From the NCBI RefSeq assembly GCF_024868665.1, contig NC_079898.1, forward strand, positions 5,280,096-5,344,095: DNA of 64,000 bases, given 5' to 3'. Of this stretch, positions 34,081 to 45,203 are shown piece by piece. The notes under the pieces are model-generated. The model was not told the DNA's origin, did no database searches, and was given only the letters and a program-made list of their open reading frames with translations. How positions within the stretch are numbered: position 1 is the stretch's first letter; each line of letters starts with the position of its first letter. This stretch comes from Triplophysa rosa (lineage: Eukaryota > Chordata > Actinopteri > Cypriniformes > Nemacheilidae). The translations under genes were made by a program, and so were the position numbers.

Positions 34081-34098
34081 CCCGGGTTTCCGCACCAG
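34080..34098 (-). other. Primer-binding site, tRNA-Phe-like
   Basis: One base inside the 5' LTR the minus strand reads TGGTGCGGAAACCCGGGA. Its complement, TCCCGGGTTTCCGCACCA, agrees with the 3' end of vertebrate tRNA-Phe including CCA except for one position (CCG instead of CGG). The primer assignment is from memory of the tRNA sequence. Confidence 0.6.
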
Positions 34099-34485
34099 TG
34101 TAACAAACGTTCAATACAAGGGAAGGAAGAGGCTGGAATCAGGGTAGAGCTGACGACTACGTACTTTATTATTTAACAGAATAGCACAGGCGCTGTACGC
34201 GCTCAAATCAAAACACCCTCTCAAAGGGTAAGAACAGTCCTTTCTGGTCAGAGCTTCCAGCTCACAATCCTCTGCTCACTCGCCCGAACTCTCTCTCGTC
34301 TCCAGCCGTCAGCTCCGGTCTCTCTCCCCGAATGTCTCTGCCTTGCTGCTTTTAAGCCTCTCCACACCAGTTACTGGAACAAGGCACAGGTGTTAATTAT
34401 TTGTGCGAGCGCCACTCACTCACCGCTCGTCTCCTCACTCTCTCTCCCGCTGCAGACTTCGCTGAACCACGCCCACCTTGCCACA
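34099..34485 (-). repeat. 5' LTR of the Gmr1-like element
   Basis: 387 bp with TG...CA ends, followed by the target duplication CTAAC at 34486-34490. On the minus strand it carries a CTTAAAAGCAG TATA-like box upstream of the AATAAA signal. Confidence 0.95.
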
Positions 34486-34869
34486 CTAACGTTACGTGCC
34501 TAACCATATTCACAGAAGGCTCCAACTAAGTTTACTACGCAAACTGCTATCCAATCATAGCAGTGGGCGTTTACTTCCAAGTCTTCAATGCGGCACGCCC
34601 ATTAAAACCGAGCGTTTGTCGAGACGGCCTCAAAACCCGGGTAGAAGACAGCCTATTACTTATTGATTTTGATGTTTTTAATGTAAAAACCACGCGAATG
34701 TCATAAGTAGACCTCATACAACAGTATAAAACAATAAAAAGGCCATTTCATGACACCTTTAACACTTCTTTTATTTGGATTTGGGTAAATTTGGTAAATT
34801 TTGTCAAAATTGCAAACCTTACACAAAATGCCAAAATCCGTCAACACACGAAACTATGTGGGTAATTTT

Positions 34870-35051
34870 AGCGAATTCGTATGAATTCATATGATCTCAT
34901 CGATCTTCATACGTATAATTTAGTATGACTTTCATGTCAGTGATGTTTGGTTTAGGGGCGGAGTTAGGGGTGGGGCTTCAGTATTGCTTTTTTTCTAGTA
35001 ATCATACGTTTTTCACAATGTACGATTTCATATGAGTTAGCCCCGAATTCC
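34870..35051. repeat. Putative MITE (GAATTCGTATGAATTC type)
   Basis: The left edge GCGAATTCGTATGAATTC and the right edge CATATGAGTTAGCCCCGAATTC form a weak inverted pair, resembling a common fish MITE. Boundaries are uncertain. Confidence 0.4.
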
Positions 35052-36095
35052 CTTGAGATCATGTTGGCAAGATTGCTGGCTGTTTTTTCAGGAGAAAGAT
35101 CTGAGCAGACTTAAGCACAAGTTTCCTTCTGTTGTACATTTAATCTCACTGATGTCTCTAATTGAGATTGAAAACTTGCAAGAGCATATACCCAACTCTG
35201 GATTTACGGCTTTGATATTCCTTGCCCTAACTTTCAAGCAGAAATACTGTATGACAGAAAATTGCAACTTGTCAGGCCTTGTGATGTAGTGTTTAATGAT
35301 CGAATGACTCTTAGTGCAAATGAGCCAAAAACTCTCAACTTTACGCAACATGTCATCAAACGTACAGATGCCGTAATGGTTCTCAAACTCGCTTAAGCTA
35401 ACATTGTAACTTCCCGTCCATTAAACATGGAGGCAATGATCACTTACATAACCCTCATGTCTTCAAATTACTTACATTTGCTAAGATTTTAATTTCCTGA
35501 AAATTGGGATAGAGGTAGAGGATATTAGGACGGATAATCATCCTAATGAAATCGTATGCCCTTGAACGCACTTATCTCCTCTAATGACAGGAAAAGTCAA
35601 TTTTGTTGAAGCAATATGGAAGAGAAAAACTCATCTCAGGCAATAATCCTGCTTATCGTAGTGAAATTTCGTGAAAAATGGTTTCATCACACAAACACAG
35701 CCTGTACGAAAAAAGGTCAGTGGATGTTGAAATACTAGTCTTTCTCTCTTTGCGTTTGCTTTTTCGTCAAGTGTGATTTTCAGCTCAGTGCTGCAGGAAA
35801 GCTGGGCATAATTGTTTTGGGCAATAAAGCTTCCCTCAGTGAAGGTGTGATTTCATGGTAAAAGAGCTGCGAGTGTTAGCATAGGAAAGTGAGATATTAT
35901 CTTGCTGTCAGCCATGCTACTGCATTCACAGCCCAAATTACAGTGTCTGGTCTCACTGTTGACATGTCGCAAACACTGAAAGCTTTCGCTGTGACACCCT
36001 GAAGTATTTTGCTTTTAGACAAGGTCGTTCTCAAGAGAACCGCTAAAGGCTTATTGGCTGCAAAAATATGCAGAATTTGTTCGTGAACAGCTAAC
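35052..36095. other. Non-coding stretch
   Basis: No exon-like or repeat-like structure is recognised. Confidence 0.4.
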
Positions 36096-36175
36096 CTGTG
36101 GCTGCGGCCTAGTGGTTAAAGTTCTGGGATGATAATCGTAACGTTGCAGGTTCAAAAGGGGCCGTCCTTATCACC
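36096..36175 (+). mobile_element. tRNA-derived SINE head fragment
   Basis: CTGTGGCTGCGGCCTAGTGG followed by TTAAAG (A-box-like) and GTTGCAGGTTCAAA (B-box-like), spaced as in a tRNA-derived polymerase III promoter. It does not fold as a full tRNA and lacks a clear tail, so it is a SINE fragment rather than a tRNA gene. Confidence 0.55.
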
Positions 36176-37273
36176 TTTTAAGACACTTATGCTATATTTT
36201 TACTTTCACACTTATGGGATTTTCCTTTACTCCTGACTGTAAGAAGTGTTACGATGTCCAAGCAGACAAAAGGGAAAAACTGTTATCCTTTTATGCGTTT
36301 TAGTAAAGGTAGATTGATTACTATTAATATTATCATACATTTACTGCAACTACTGTAAACCCAAATGTTCCAAGTAATTAAATACATAAAGTAGTGTAAA
36401 CTTAATTTTATAGAGAAAAAAAATGTACTAATTTAAATATTTTGAGTTCCTGTAACTAATCCTTACTTTTGAGTTAATTTAACTTAATTTAAACAAGTTA
36501 ATCCAACACGATTTGTTAAGAATGATTTTCAGTTCCCAGCATGCTTTGCGTGAGACTGCATTAAGGGAGTAAATTTTGAAATTAACTGTTATTTTATGCG
36601 TTTTTAGAAAGGATTAAGCCTTGTTAATGATGAATGTTCATTTATCTTGGATATTTAGAATAGTTTGTTGTTTTTTTTTACTTTTGGGGTTACCATCGTT
36701 CAGAAGAATGGTGCTTATGCTTAGGTTGTTGTGAGGTGCCGTAGCATTCGAATGTGTTGCATCACTCTCTGTGAAAGCTGTTTGTTAATTGTTGATGTAA
36801 CTGAAATGTTGTCTTAATAAGACATTTCTATTACTTAACTCTAAATAAAAAAGGAGTTATCTTACTAAATGTTCAACGTTAAAGTAATTAACATGTATGA
36901 GTAGAATAAACTCAAAACTTCATAGTTCAAAAAAATTGGGAATATCATAACTCAAACCATTTGATGTAACTGATTATCTCATTTTTTGTAATGTAGTTTA
37001 CCCAAATGTACATTTTTTCATTATGTCATTCCAGATCTGAGTTTTTCCTCTTCTGCAGAATGCAAAAAAAGATATTTAGAAGAACGTTGATTTCTATTGA
37101 CTTCCATTGTATGGACACAAGACCAGTAAAACATTTCTTAGAATATCTTATCATCTTATAATAACACACTTTTATTTTGGAGTAAATGATCCTTTTACCC
37201 ATTTACCCGTTGCAAACTTTTATCTTACCATTAACTATAACGGTACTAACTATAGATGGCTTATGGTTTCAAC
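36176..37273. other. Non-coding stretch with MITE-like pieces
   Basis: About 36350-36980 contains CTACTGTAAACCC and, far to the right, a reversed GGGTAAACTACA-like end, suggesting one decayed element. About 37010-37125 resembles an inner fragment of the AGTTCACCC MITE family (GATATTTAGAAGAACGTT, CCATTGTATGGACACAA). Boundaries are unclear. Confidence 0.35.
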
Positions 37274-38072
37274 TAGTGTTGTAGTTAAGACCACCTAAAC
37301 CGGGACCAAGACAAGACCAAGACTTTGAGAGGCCGAGACCAAGACAAGACCAAGACCAAAGCAGGCCGAGACCGAGTCAAGACCAAGACCGGCACTCCTA
37401 AAATTAATCTCCACATAACACTAAAAGGTCATAATTAGAGAATGATACTTTCTAATCGTTTTTATCTATTCAGTAGCAAAATAGCTGTTTGTTGCTCATA
37501 AATGCACAAAAGTTCTGATTTGTTTATTTGTTTGGGACTAGCCAAAAGAGAACATAAACTTTTTTCTTAATAGTATCTAAAATTTAAGTCTCTTATTATC
37601 TCATGGTTTATTGAATGATGGTATAAAATAAATATCATATTTTCAGATCACGTCAGATGTTATAAATGAACAAGATCTCATTCAAGTACATTTTTTGCAA
37701 TCACATCTAGGAAATTGTGGGCCTTTGTATTAATTTTGTACAGATTTGTAAACAGATTGCTTTTAGGACAATCCCCATTCATCCCCGCACAACAATAACA
37801 AAAGAAATCAAATGAGAAATAAGTCAGTGATTGCTTTTAAGGCAAGAAGTTTTACATCCAATCACATGCATGATGTTAACACACAAATCAGACAATGCAC
37901 CAGCAATTGAGTGTAATTCCAACAGTTGTGGTCTTGACCGGTCTTGAAATAAAATACTGAGACCACTAAGTCTGAGATCAAGACAAGACCGAGACCAAAG
38001 ACAGTCGAGATGGAGACAAGACCAACACCATCAAAAATGGTCTGGAGACCGGTCTCGAGTACTACAATACTA
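37274..38072. mobile_element. Non-autonomous hAT element with GACCAAGAC subterminal repeats
   Basis: A 799-bp element flanked by an exact 8-bp duplication GTTTCAAC (37266-37273 and 38073-38080). Its ends TAGTGTTGTAGT and ACTACAATACTA are inverted. The first ~120 bp and last ~150 bp are packed with AAGACCAAGACC / GAGACC motifs, probably transposase-binding repeats. No transposase frame is present. Confidence 0.85.
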
Positions 38073-38080
38073 GTTTCAAC

Positions 38081-39185
38081 CACAGACTGGCTAAACAATC
38101 TGTACATTCAAGTCATTTTACAGGTCACAGCTTTCCACAGCTGACACGTATGTCCAAAAAGCTATTGTTTGTCATGTGTATATTTACAGTCAGCGTGCTG
38201 ATTTGCTCGTGTTAGTCTATTATCCAGTTAGCACTTTGAAATGGTTCAATATTATGACAACTATCGGCCGCATTACAAAGCATCTATTCAGCCAAAGTGG
38301 CATTGCACTTGTAAACCACAGAATGAAGCCCATCAGGGTGTACCACTTTAATAGACTGAATCAATATTATTCTAGATCACATGCTATTCGCTGTTTGGTA
38401 AGAAGGGTTTGCTGCTATTTCATATCGATTGAATGGAACGCAGCCATGGGTTCTTTTACTTAGTTCTGTGTTTGTAAGAACGTGAATCCGCAGCTCTGCT
38501 GCATATGAACAATCCCTGTAACCATCCAAGCATCGTACAGCTACAATTGCCTGATGTCTTTTCATCTAATTCCTTAATTCATCAACTTGTCACCTTCATT
38601 ATTTTCAGATTTGGTTGAAGTTGCCATAATCGGTTTTGAAAAATAAGGTCAGACTGCTAATCTTTACAGCTTCATCTTCATTTTGCCCTCCGTCTCTCCT
38701 GTACAAACACATGTCATTTTATCTGCATTATACGGTGTGTTCCTGTCGGAATCTGAACTGCTTCTTTTGTGTTTATATTGTTTCCTAGACGTTTAGTATA
38801 CAACCAGAGCACACTGAGCTGGGAAGTACTTTAAATCCCACAATGCAATGTGCAGTTTGCGTAGGTCTCACATACTGTTTTTATAGTGTGCTATGCAGTA
38901 TATAATATTTACTGTAGGCTAGGGATTTATTTCAAATGCACATACTGTGTTGCGTTTATAAATAGCATTTTGATTACATGAAATGCATTGCACTCTTTTT
39001 ACTAGTGGCAGGCCAGTGACGTTACAACAAATGCATTTAAACGCCTTCTATTTCTGATGCTTAATACTGTTCTATTTCTGTTCCTGTTATGCTTCTGCAT
39101 AAAAATAATCCAACATTTTCCAGTAAATTATTTTTAAATCGTGCGAGCTGATGTCCTCGACAAGAAAAATGATTCCGGCAGTCTT
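38081..39185. other. Non-coding stretch
   Basis: No gene or repeat could be recognised. Confidence 0.4.
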
Positions 39186-39187
39186 TA

Positions 39188-39298
39188 CACTCTAAACAAT
39201 GTTGGGTTATTTGAACCCATCATTGATTCAAAAATGACCCAACGGTTGGGTTAAATTAACCCAATATGATTATATGTGACCCAGCAATTTTTAGAGCG
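39188..39298. mobile_element. Short Tc1/mariner-type MITE (TTGGGTTAA family)
   Basis: A 111-bp element with TA on each side (39186-39187, 39299-39300), ends CACTCTAAACAATG and, reversed, CGCTCTAAAAATTG, and inner GGGTTAAATTAACCC palindromes. A fragment of a similar kind is around 48480-48565. Confidence 0.55.
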
Positions 39299-39300
39299 TA

Positions 39301-41140
39301 AAATTGACTGCTAACTTACTAACTTAATTATTTCTTTATTCATGTTTTCTTATGTATTGTTCACTACACCGTTTCATTTATTAATTCAGTGTAGCAGCAC
39401 TAAACAAATGCCCAGTTACGGTGCATTGTGGGTAATATCAGTCGTTTGAGTTGTCATGTATCTGCACTTTGAATTTTCACCTGAAACAGCAGACCATCTC
39501 TGTATTTAAGGATACTCATTTCAAAATAATACAAGTTGGGACATACTAATTATAATTTGCAATGCTATTTAGACAGATAACATACAGGGACGCAGGGAAT
39601 GTCTGTTTCATTTTGTGTTGAACAGTATGTAAATCAGAACGCATAATTCAATTTCAAACAGAATTATATTTTGTCTCATGACCTCACGTTGCATGCTTAT
39701 TCATTCCAGTTATCGTCTTGGAAATGAAAATATATATTTTTAAAATAATTATTATTATTGATATACTGAATCCAGGAAAAACATACTGAAATTCAGATTT
39801 ATTTCCCTATTAAATTATAATATACAATTTATTATAGTATATTTTAATAGTGTTTAAATTGCTTAAATTGATGTTGTTCCTGCTCATGTTACAGCAAGTG
39901 CTCATGGTGTCAATCGACATGCAGAAAATGTGCATATAAATGCAATAAATAAATTATCAAAAACTAGTTTTAAATTAAGTATTTAAAAATAATACTATTT
40001 ATAGTAGGCTATGTAAGTAGTAACTAGCATTCATTTTTTGCATGTCTACCTGCTTCTCAGCTACTAACAATGGCCAAATCAGCTATTTTAATGGGAAAAT
40101 GACAATCATCTGCGAAAGTGATTTCACCTCATTTTACTGGGGTTTACAGGTTTTGTTGGATGACTTTGACCTCACATATTGTCAACAAAAAATTAAGCTT
40201 TTGAAATGTCAACTATGGTTGAATATACTCCGGGTGTACGTGTGTTCACCACTTGCTGTGCGTGTGTTCACTACTCTCTGGATGGGTTAAATGCAGAGGT
40301 CACATTTCGGGTATGGGTCACCATATCTGACTAATAGGTCACTTTCACTTCACACTTCATATTCAGTCGCTACAAAGGAAAAACAGTCCTGCACATTTTT
40401 TTTAGCTTGCAATTCTAGTTTGGTCAAAGATTTTCTTCATTTTCTCTCATTTTTATTCACTTATCCACTACCAGTGAATACAGAGGAACAAAACTGAAAA
40501 TGAAAGAAAATTGTACATGAAATATACATGTGATCTCTAAAGGGAACAACGAATAGAGCGGATAATACACCAATAATATTTAATGAAATCACAAAAGACC
40601 AGACAGTAGAAATGCAACTACAGCTTATAGCATTATATTAAATAAGTGGATGTCATAGAGACCTATAGGGGATGGTGTAAAGGTATTATATTGTAGTCTT
40701 AAAAGAGGCATTGAGCTTAAAAATCCCCTGGACATCATGCTATTCTGTCTTTGGACAGATAATGATAATCATATCTGAGAGGAGGAAAACATGTCATCCT
40801 TAAACAGCAAATAGAAATCACAAACATCTTATTAACCATGAATCAGTAGTCAAGTCTGACATCTGAAGGAAACCTGTGATATGTGATGTGTACAGGCAAG
40901 TCATCAGAATTCATGCATGTTTATATTATTTAATTTATTTATAAGCTCATGTGAATATGTTCATTCTGATATAGAAATTATTTTAGCTTTCTTAAGCAGT
41001 CTTGTACTAATAAATTAAAACCCACATCAGGCTTGATCACATAGGCAATTGAAATAAAATTTAAGATTAAAAAAATATTTTTAAATATTTGAAGTTTTTA
41101 TCTGAATTGAATTAATAATACTTTTGCCATTGCTTACATT
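39301..41140. other. Non-coding stretch
   Basis: AT-rich; only short frames without motifs. Confidence 0.4.
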
Positions 41141-41290
41141 TACATTTATGCATTTGGCAGACGCTTTTATCCAAAGCGACTTACATTGCATTATCCTATA
41201 CATTTATACATAGGTATGTGCAATCCCCTAGGATTGAGCCCACAACCTTGCGTTGTTAATGCAATGCTCTTACCACTGAGCTACAGGAAA
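41141..41290 (-). mobile_element. HAmo-like tRNA-derived SINE, copy 1
   Basis: On the minus strand the head CTGTAGCTCAGTGGTAAGAG (A box) and GGTTGTGGGCTCAATCC (B box) mimic a tRNA. The 3' part is the well-conserved TCGCTTTGGATAAAAGCGTC plus TGCCAAATGCATAAATG, shared with a fish LINE tail. It resembles the cyprinid HAmo SINE and is not a working tRNA gene. Confidence 0.75.
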
Positions 41291-41829
41291 GCTATATGCT
41301 AAAACATATAGTAATACCAAAACGTGACCAAATATGAACTGTCTTAATAGGAGTTCCGGTGCTAAACAAAAACAATTGATTCAATAGGTCATCATAAAAC
41401 TGTAGTTAGAGTATTTCAACACAACTGCTTGAATCCATGTGTAATCGTCAGAGAGAACTATCCCTCCTTAGTTAACAAAGAAATATACAACTGAAATTCA
41501 ATTCGCTTAATAGGACTAGTTGTTATAATCCCACTATTTCAGCACAGTTGAATTGCCCAATAGAACATTTCCCACGCTTTATGCAGGGGGCAGCAGTCAA
41601 GAATATGAACAGAGGAAAGGAGGTCTGAGGTTTCACTGGTTCGTCGGGTAGGCATTCTCTGTGTTTGGGGGATAAATGATTATAGAAATAACATACTTAC
41701 CATTCCTTGCTATTATCAGAGAGCCATCTCATGAGTTGTGTGTCCGATCCCACTTTCATCACATCCATTATCCTGGGTGAAATATGCCTTTTGGTGAGGT
41801 GCTGCAGATAATGCCCTTTGTATGGTTCC

Positions 41830-42074
41830 CATCAATGCGACACATCGTCAGTTGTGCACCTCAGCCTCATTGGGTGTTTCAGTCCTTTATCACAAGACAC
41901 CCTCAGCCAAGGGAGGCCCACCGCAGGTTGATCAGACCTGGGTGTGTGTCGCATTGTTACAAGGTCATCTGGCAGAAGCAGTGGGCAGCAGTCATTACCT
42001 GCCGGCCCTGAGAATCGAACTGGCAACCTTCTGGTCACGAGTCCGACTCTCTAACCATTAGCCCACAACTACCC
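41830..42074 (-). mobile_element. tRNA-derived SINE (HE1-like head)
   Basis: On the minus strand: GTAGTTGTGGGCTAATGG and TTAGAGAGTCGG (A box) then GGTTGCCAGTTCGATTC (B box), followed by ~170 bp of SINE body ending near GATGTGTCGCATTGATGG. The head resembles the zebrafish HE1 type. It directly adjoins the tandem repeats at 42075. Confidence 0.65.
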
Positions 42075-42490
42075 AAACCGTTAATGCGCGCTCAGTGCCC
42101 CCGGTCCCGTATGGCATACCATTACAACACATTAACAAAATCAACGCAACCATACACGCAAACCCGTTGGCTAAGGCGGTTATAGCCCCACTGGCTCCGT
42201 TAATGCGTGCTCAGTGCCCCCGGTCCCGTATGGCATAACATTACAAAATATTACCAAAATTTCAAAGCAACCATACACGCCAACCCGTTGGCTAAGGCTG
42301 TTATAGCCCCACTGGCTCTGTTAATTTGTTCTCAGTGCCCCCGGTCCCGTATGGCATAACAATACAAAATATTACCAAAATTTCAAAGCAACCATACACG
42401 CCAACCCATTTGTTAAGTCTGTTATAGCCCCACTGGCTCCGTTAAGGCATGCTCAGTGTCCCCGGTCCCGTATGGCATAACAATACAACA
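42075..42490. repeat. ~120-bp tandem repeat, about 3.4 copies
   Basis: The CTCAGTGCCCCCGGTCCCGT landmark recurs at 42091, 42210, 42331 and (as GTGTCCCC) 42452, so spacings are 119, 121 and 121 bp. Units also share AACCATACACGC and GTTATAGCCCCACTGGCTC. It lies immediately 3' of the LINE on the minus strand and may be its 3' untranslated region. Confidence 0.88.
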
Positions 42491-42549
42491 CACAACACCA
42501 TTTTATTACGTGGTCACTTGGCAGCCCATATTGCGTACTTCCGTTTCAA

Positions 42550-44035
42550 CTACAGCCAGTGGCTGCTTCTCTCAGCGACAGTGGCAAGTTCTTTGATTAC
42601 CGTCTGTTGGGCCTGTCCTCTGATCCCCACTTTCTTAAGCAGCCTTGTAGTGGAATTGGAAACAAAGCCCCTGCAGCCCACTTCCACTGGGAACACTTTC
42701 GCTGTCCATTCCCGATCTTCAGCCTCCGCTGCCAAGTTGGCATACCGGAGATTCTTTCTTTCAAATGCTTCGTTAATGGCCTCTTCCCAAGGTACAGTCA
42801 ACTCAACTATGAGGACTGTCCTACTGGAGCTGGACCACAGAACCATGTTCGGCCGCAGGTTTGTCGCTGCGATTTCCAAGGGGAAAGTAAGTCTGTGGTT
42901 TAAATCAACTCGCATTTCCCAATCCCTGGCTATACTCAGCAGTCCTGAATCTGGGGTTAAGGGCTTGGCCCGTGGTTTCTGCCCCTCCCGAATAAAGGGT
43001 TGCCTTTTTAGCGAGTTAGCCTTGACGTTTTGGGGGATGGCATTAGCTGCCACTCTCTTGGTCTCTACTGCTGAAGCCAAGCACTTTAGTACTTGATTGT
43101 GGCGCCATGTATATCTCCCCTGTGTCAAACTCTTCTTACAACCCACAAGAATATGTTTGAGGTTTGCTGGAGCTGCACATAGGTGGCAGGCTAGATCCTG
43201 TCCACACCAAACATGCAGATTTGTTGGTGAGGGCAGCACATCATATGCAGCTCTTATGATAAAACTTAGCCTGTTTGTTTCCATACTCCACAGCTCACTC
43301 CAAGTGATTTTGCGCCGTTCAATTCCTTCCCACCTCATCCAACGGCCTTGCTGGGCTTGAGAGACCACTCTGGCACATCTACTTGCTTCCTCTTTGATGC
43401 CAAATCTCCTCCACTACCAGGTGACGATGTTCCTTTGGTGTCGCTTTTCGCCACGTGGGTGTGGTTGATGCCAAACCAAGTCCCCCTCTGCCATGTTGCA
43501 CTTGTCCCACGACGTCCTTATGTCTGAGGGCTGCCTTTGCATCTCCTACCGCTGTTGTTTGGTTCCATTTCCTTCCTGTCGCTACTGTTGGAGAAGCATC
43601 TCTTACACAGGGATCACAGGATTCGTTGAGCGTCATCTCTAACCTTGTTTTATTGCATTTATATTCCTCTACAAGGCTTGAAATGGGAAGAGCGAGAACT
43701 CCATTCCCGTACAGCCCTATGTTGCTAAGGCATCTTGGTAGCCCAAGCCATTTCCTCACTTTTGTACTCACCAATCTCTCCAGGTTATTGGCGTGAGACA
43801 CCGTGAGCTCATACATTGAAATTGGCCACATCAGGCGTGGCAGCAAGCCAAATTGGAAGCACCAGAGTTTCAGCTTCCCAGGAAGAGCTGTATTATTGAT
43901 TTTCTTGCATCCACTGGCTGTCTCTTACCTGAGTTGTTTCACCCGTTCAGCGTCTTTAAGGTCTGCGGTGTACCACCGTCCAAGGCGGTGATATAATTCT
44001 TCACAAATGGGATCTTGGGTAAAATCCCAAGCAGA
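42550..44035 (-). pseudogene. 3' end of a LINE with zinc knuckle and restriction-like endonuclease tail
   Basis: Encodes the C-terminal part of a single-ORF non-LTR retrotransposon protein of the R2/NeSL/Hero type. From 44035 a frame reads CEELYHRLGRWYTADLKDAE, then a stop. From 43846 RLMWPISMYEL and the LPRCLSNIGLYG block follow, then a 1-nt frame change near 43390. From 43368 come LPSPTNL, a CCHC knuckle CHLCAAPANLKHILVGC (C-x2-C-x7-H-x4-C) and an endonuclease-like RPNMVLW with VELTVPWEEA and FPVEVGCRGF. The expected R/K-P-D motif reads R-P-N, so the predicted nuclease lacks a key Asp. The RT catalytic part is absent: a 5'-truncated dead copy. Confidence 0.82.
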
Positions 44036-45203
44036 CTGTGTGACATCAACAGAGTTTTACATTGTGACAGAACACACATCCAAGAATGATTGACAGAGTG
44101 GACCGGATATGTTCAAAATAAATCATTGTTCATTGTTTTTCAAAGCAATCATGAGGGAATTTTGATAAAACAATAATAAATTATAGAATAAATTATGATA
44201 TATTTGTATTTCATCATTGGAACCTTTTTTTGAATACCAGGAAACCTGTGGGTGTTATTGCGATGTACAGTATTCATAACTGTATTCAGTTGCATCTGAA
44301 AAATACAACATAAAGGTCTAACAGAATTTTTGCATTTGTCCTGAAGAAACTTAAAAATGCCATAGTGAGCGAATCACTGAAGGGAATCTGGCCCTTCTGA
44401 CATCCTCCTTTTTAAACATGAAATTGAAATGATCCCACAGGCCTTTGTGCTAATGTTGCCAGTTTAACGTCATGTTGTGCCATGTCTGAAATCTGTGTTG
44501 CCTTTTCAGGGCAATTTTTCAAATACAAAAATATTTATATTGCCGATCATGTACACAAGCTACAAGCATACACGTATGACATCAGCCACGCTCCTATTGG
44601 AACACTACTGCCGGACTGTGACCCAACACAACATGCCAGATATCAGTCCAGTATTCATCCTGACGACAACAAATCGCCCGTCGCTCAGCATGACACACTT
44701 GACCCAAAAATCCCTTTAAAATCCCTGACATTTGCAAAATCATCTTTCAGTTGTACAGAGTGCACCAGCCTTACCTGCTTTGCTCTCAGTACAGTAAACA
44801 CAAAGCTGCCTTTCTTCAGATCTTCCTGATTGCTGCACAAAACGTGTGTGTGTGTTCTGTATGCGGTGGGTTTGTTTTGTGTGCTTAATGCCTCCCCAGA
44901 TTTTGCCTTCAGGATGTTGCTTCACTCCCCCACATAATCTGTTTGGTTTAATGCAGCGGTGGTCTCAGGTTAGACTTGAGGGGGTGGAATAATACACATA
45001 CCCTCTTTTTTTTAGTCCACACGTCATTGACACATGTCGACAAAATCTCATAGGCTTGATTGTCACTTTTGCCTTTGTGTGCTTGATGGACACAAAGATG
45101 TAAAGTACTATATGACCAGTCCATGTTTGTAATATCTCATCTCTGAGGTCATGCACAAATTTCAGGATCACATCTACAGTTTTGTTGAGTAATATATTTA
45201 AGA
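44036..45203. other. Non-coding stretch
   Basis: Overlapping frames at 44477-44829 have no recognised motif. No other feature is seen. Confidence 0.4.

Larger units (their letters stand above)
29366..34485 (-). mobile_element. Gmr1-like Ty3/gypsy LTR retrotransposon, nearly intact
   Basis: A 5120-bp element read on the minus strand. It has two 387-bp LTRs (one mismatch), a 5-bp target duplication CTAAC (29361-29365 and 34486-34490), a primer-binding site, gag, protease, integrase, RT, RNase H and a purine tract. Integrase precedes RT, the order seen in Ty1/copia, while the RT and integrase sequences are Ty3/gypsy-like. This defines the deuterostome Gmr1 group. No envelope frame is seen. Two frame breaks at G runs separate gag, PR-IN and RT-RH. 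Near-identical LTRs imply a recent insertion. Confidence 0.93.
28713..34758. mobile_element. Kolobok-like DNA transposon, split by an LTR retrotransposon
   Basis: TTAA lies at both edges (28709-28712 and 34759-34762), with inverted ends AGGTGTCATGAA and TTCATGACACCT. Removing the LTR element and one copy of its target duplication leaves about 921 bp. A TTAA duplication together with a THAP-type zinc finger inside (29015-29300) is the hallmark of the Kolobok superfamily. The copy is too short to encode a transposase, so it is a deletion derivative. Confidence 0.78.

Noticed and set aside
42000..42074. tRNA gene on the minus strand
   Set aside because: Boxes are present but the cloverleaf is incomplete and the sequence continues as a SINE body.
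42075..42490. CRISPR-like array
   Set aside because: Units are ~120-bp tandem copies with no unique spacers, in vertebrate DNA.
42449..43360. Plus-strand frames opposite the LINE tail
   Set aside because: The minus strand carries the CCHC knuckle and endonuclease motifs; the plus frames are shadows.
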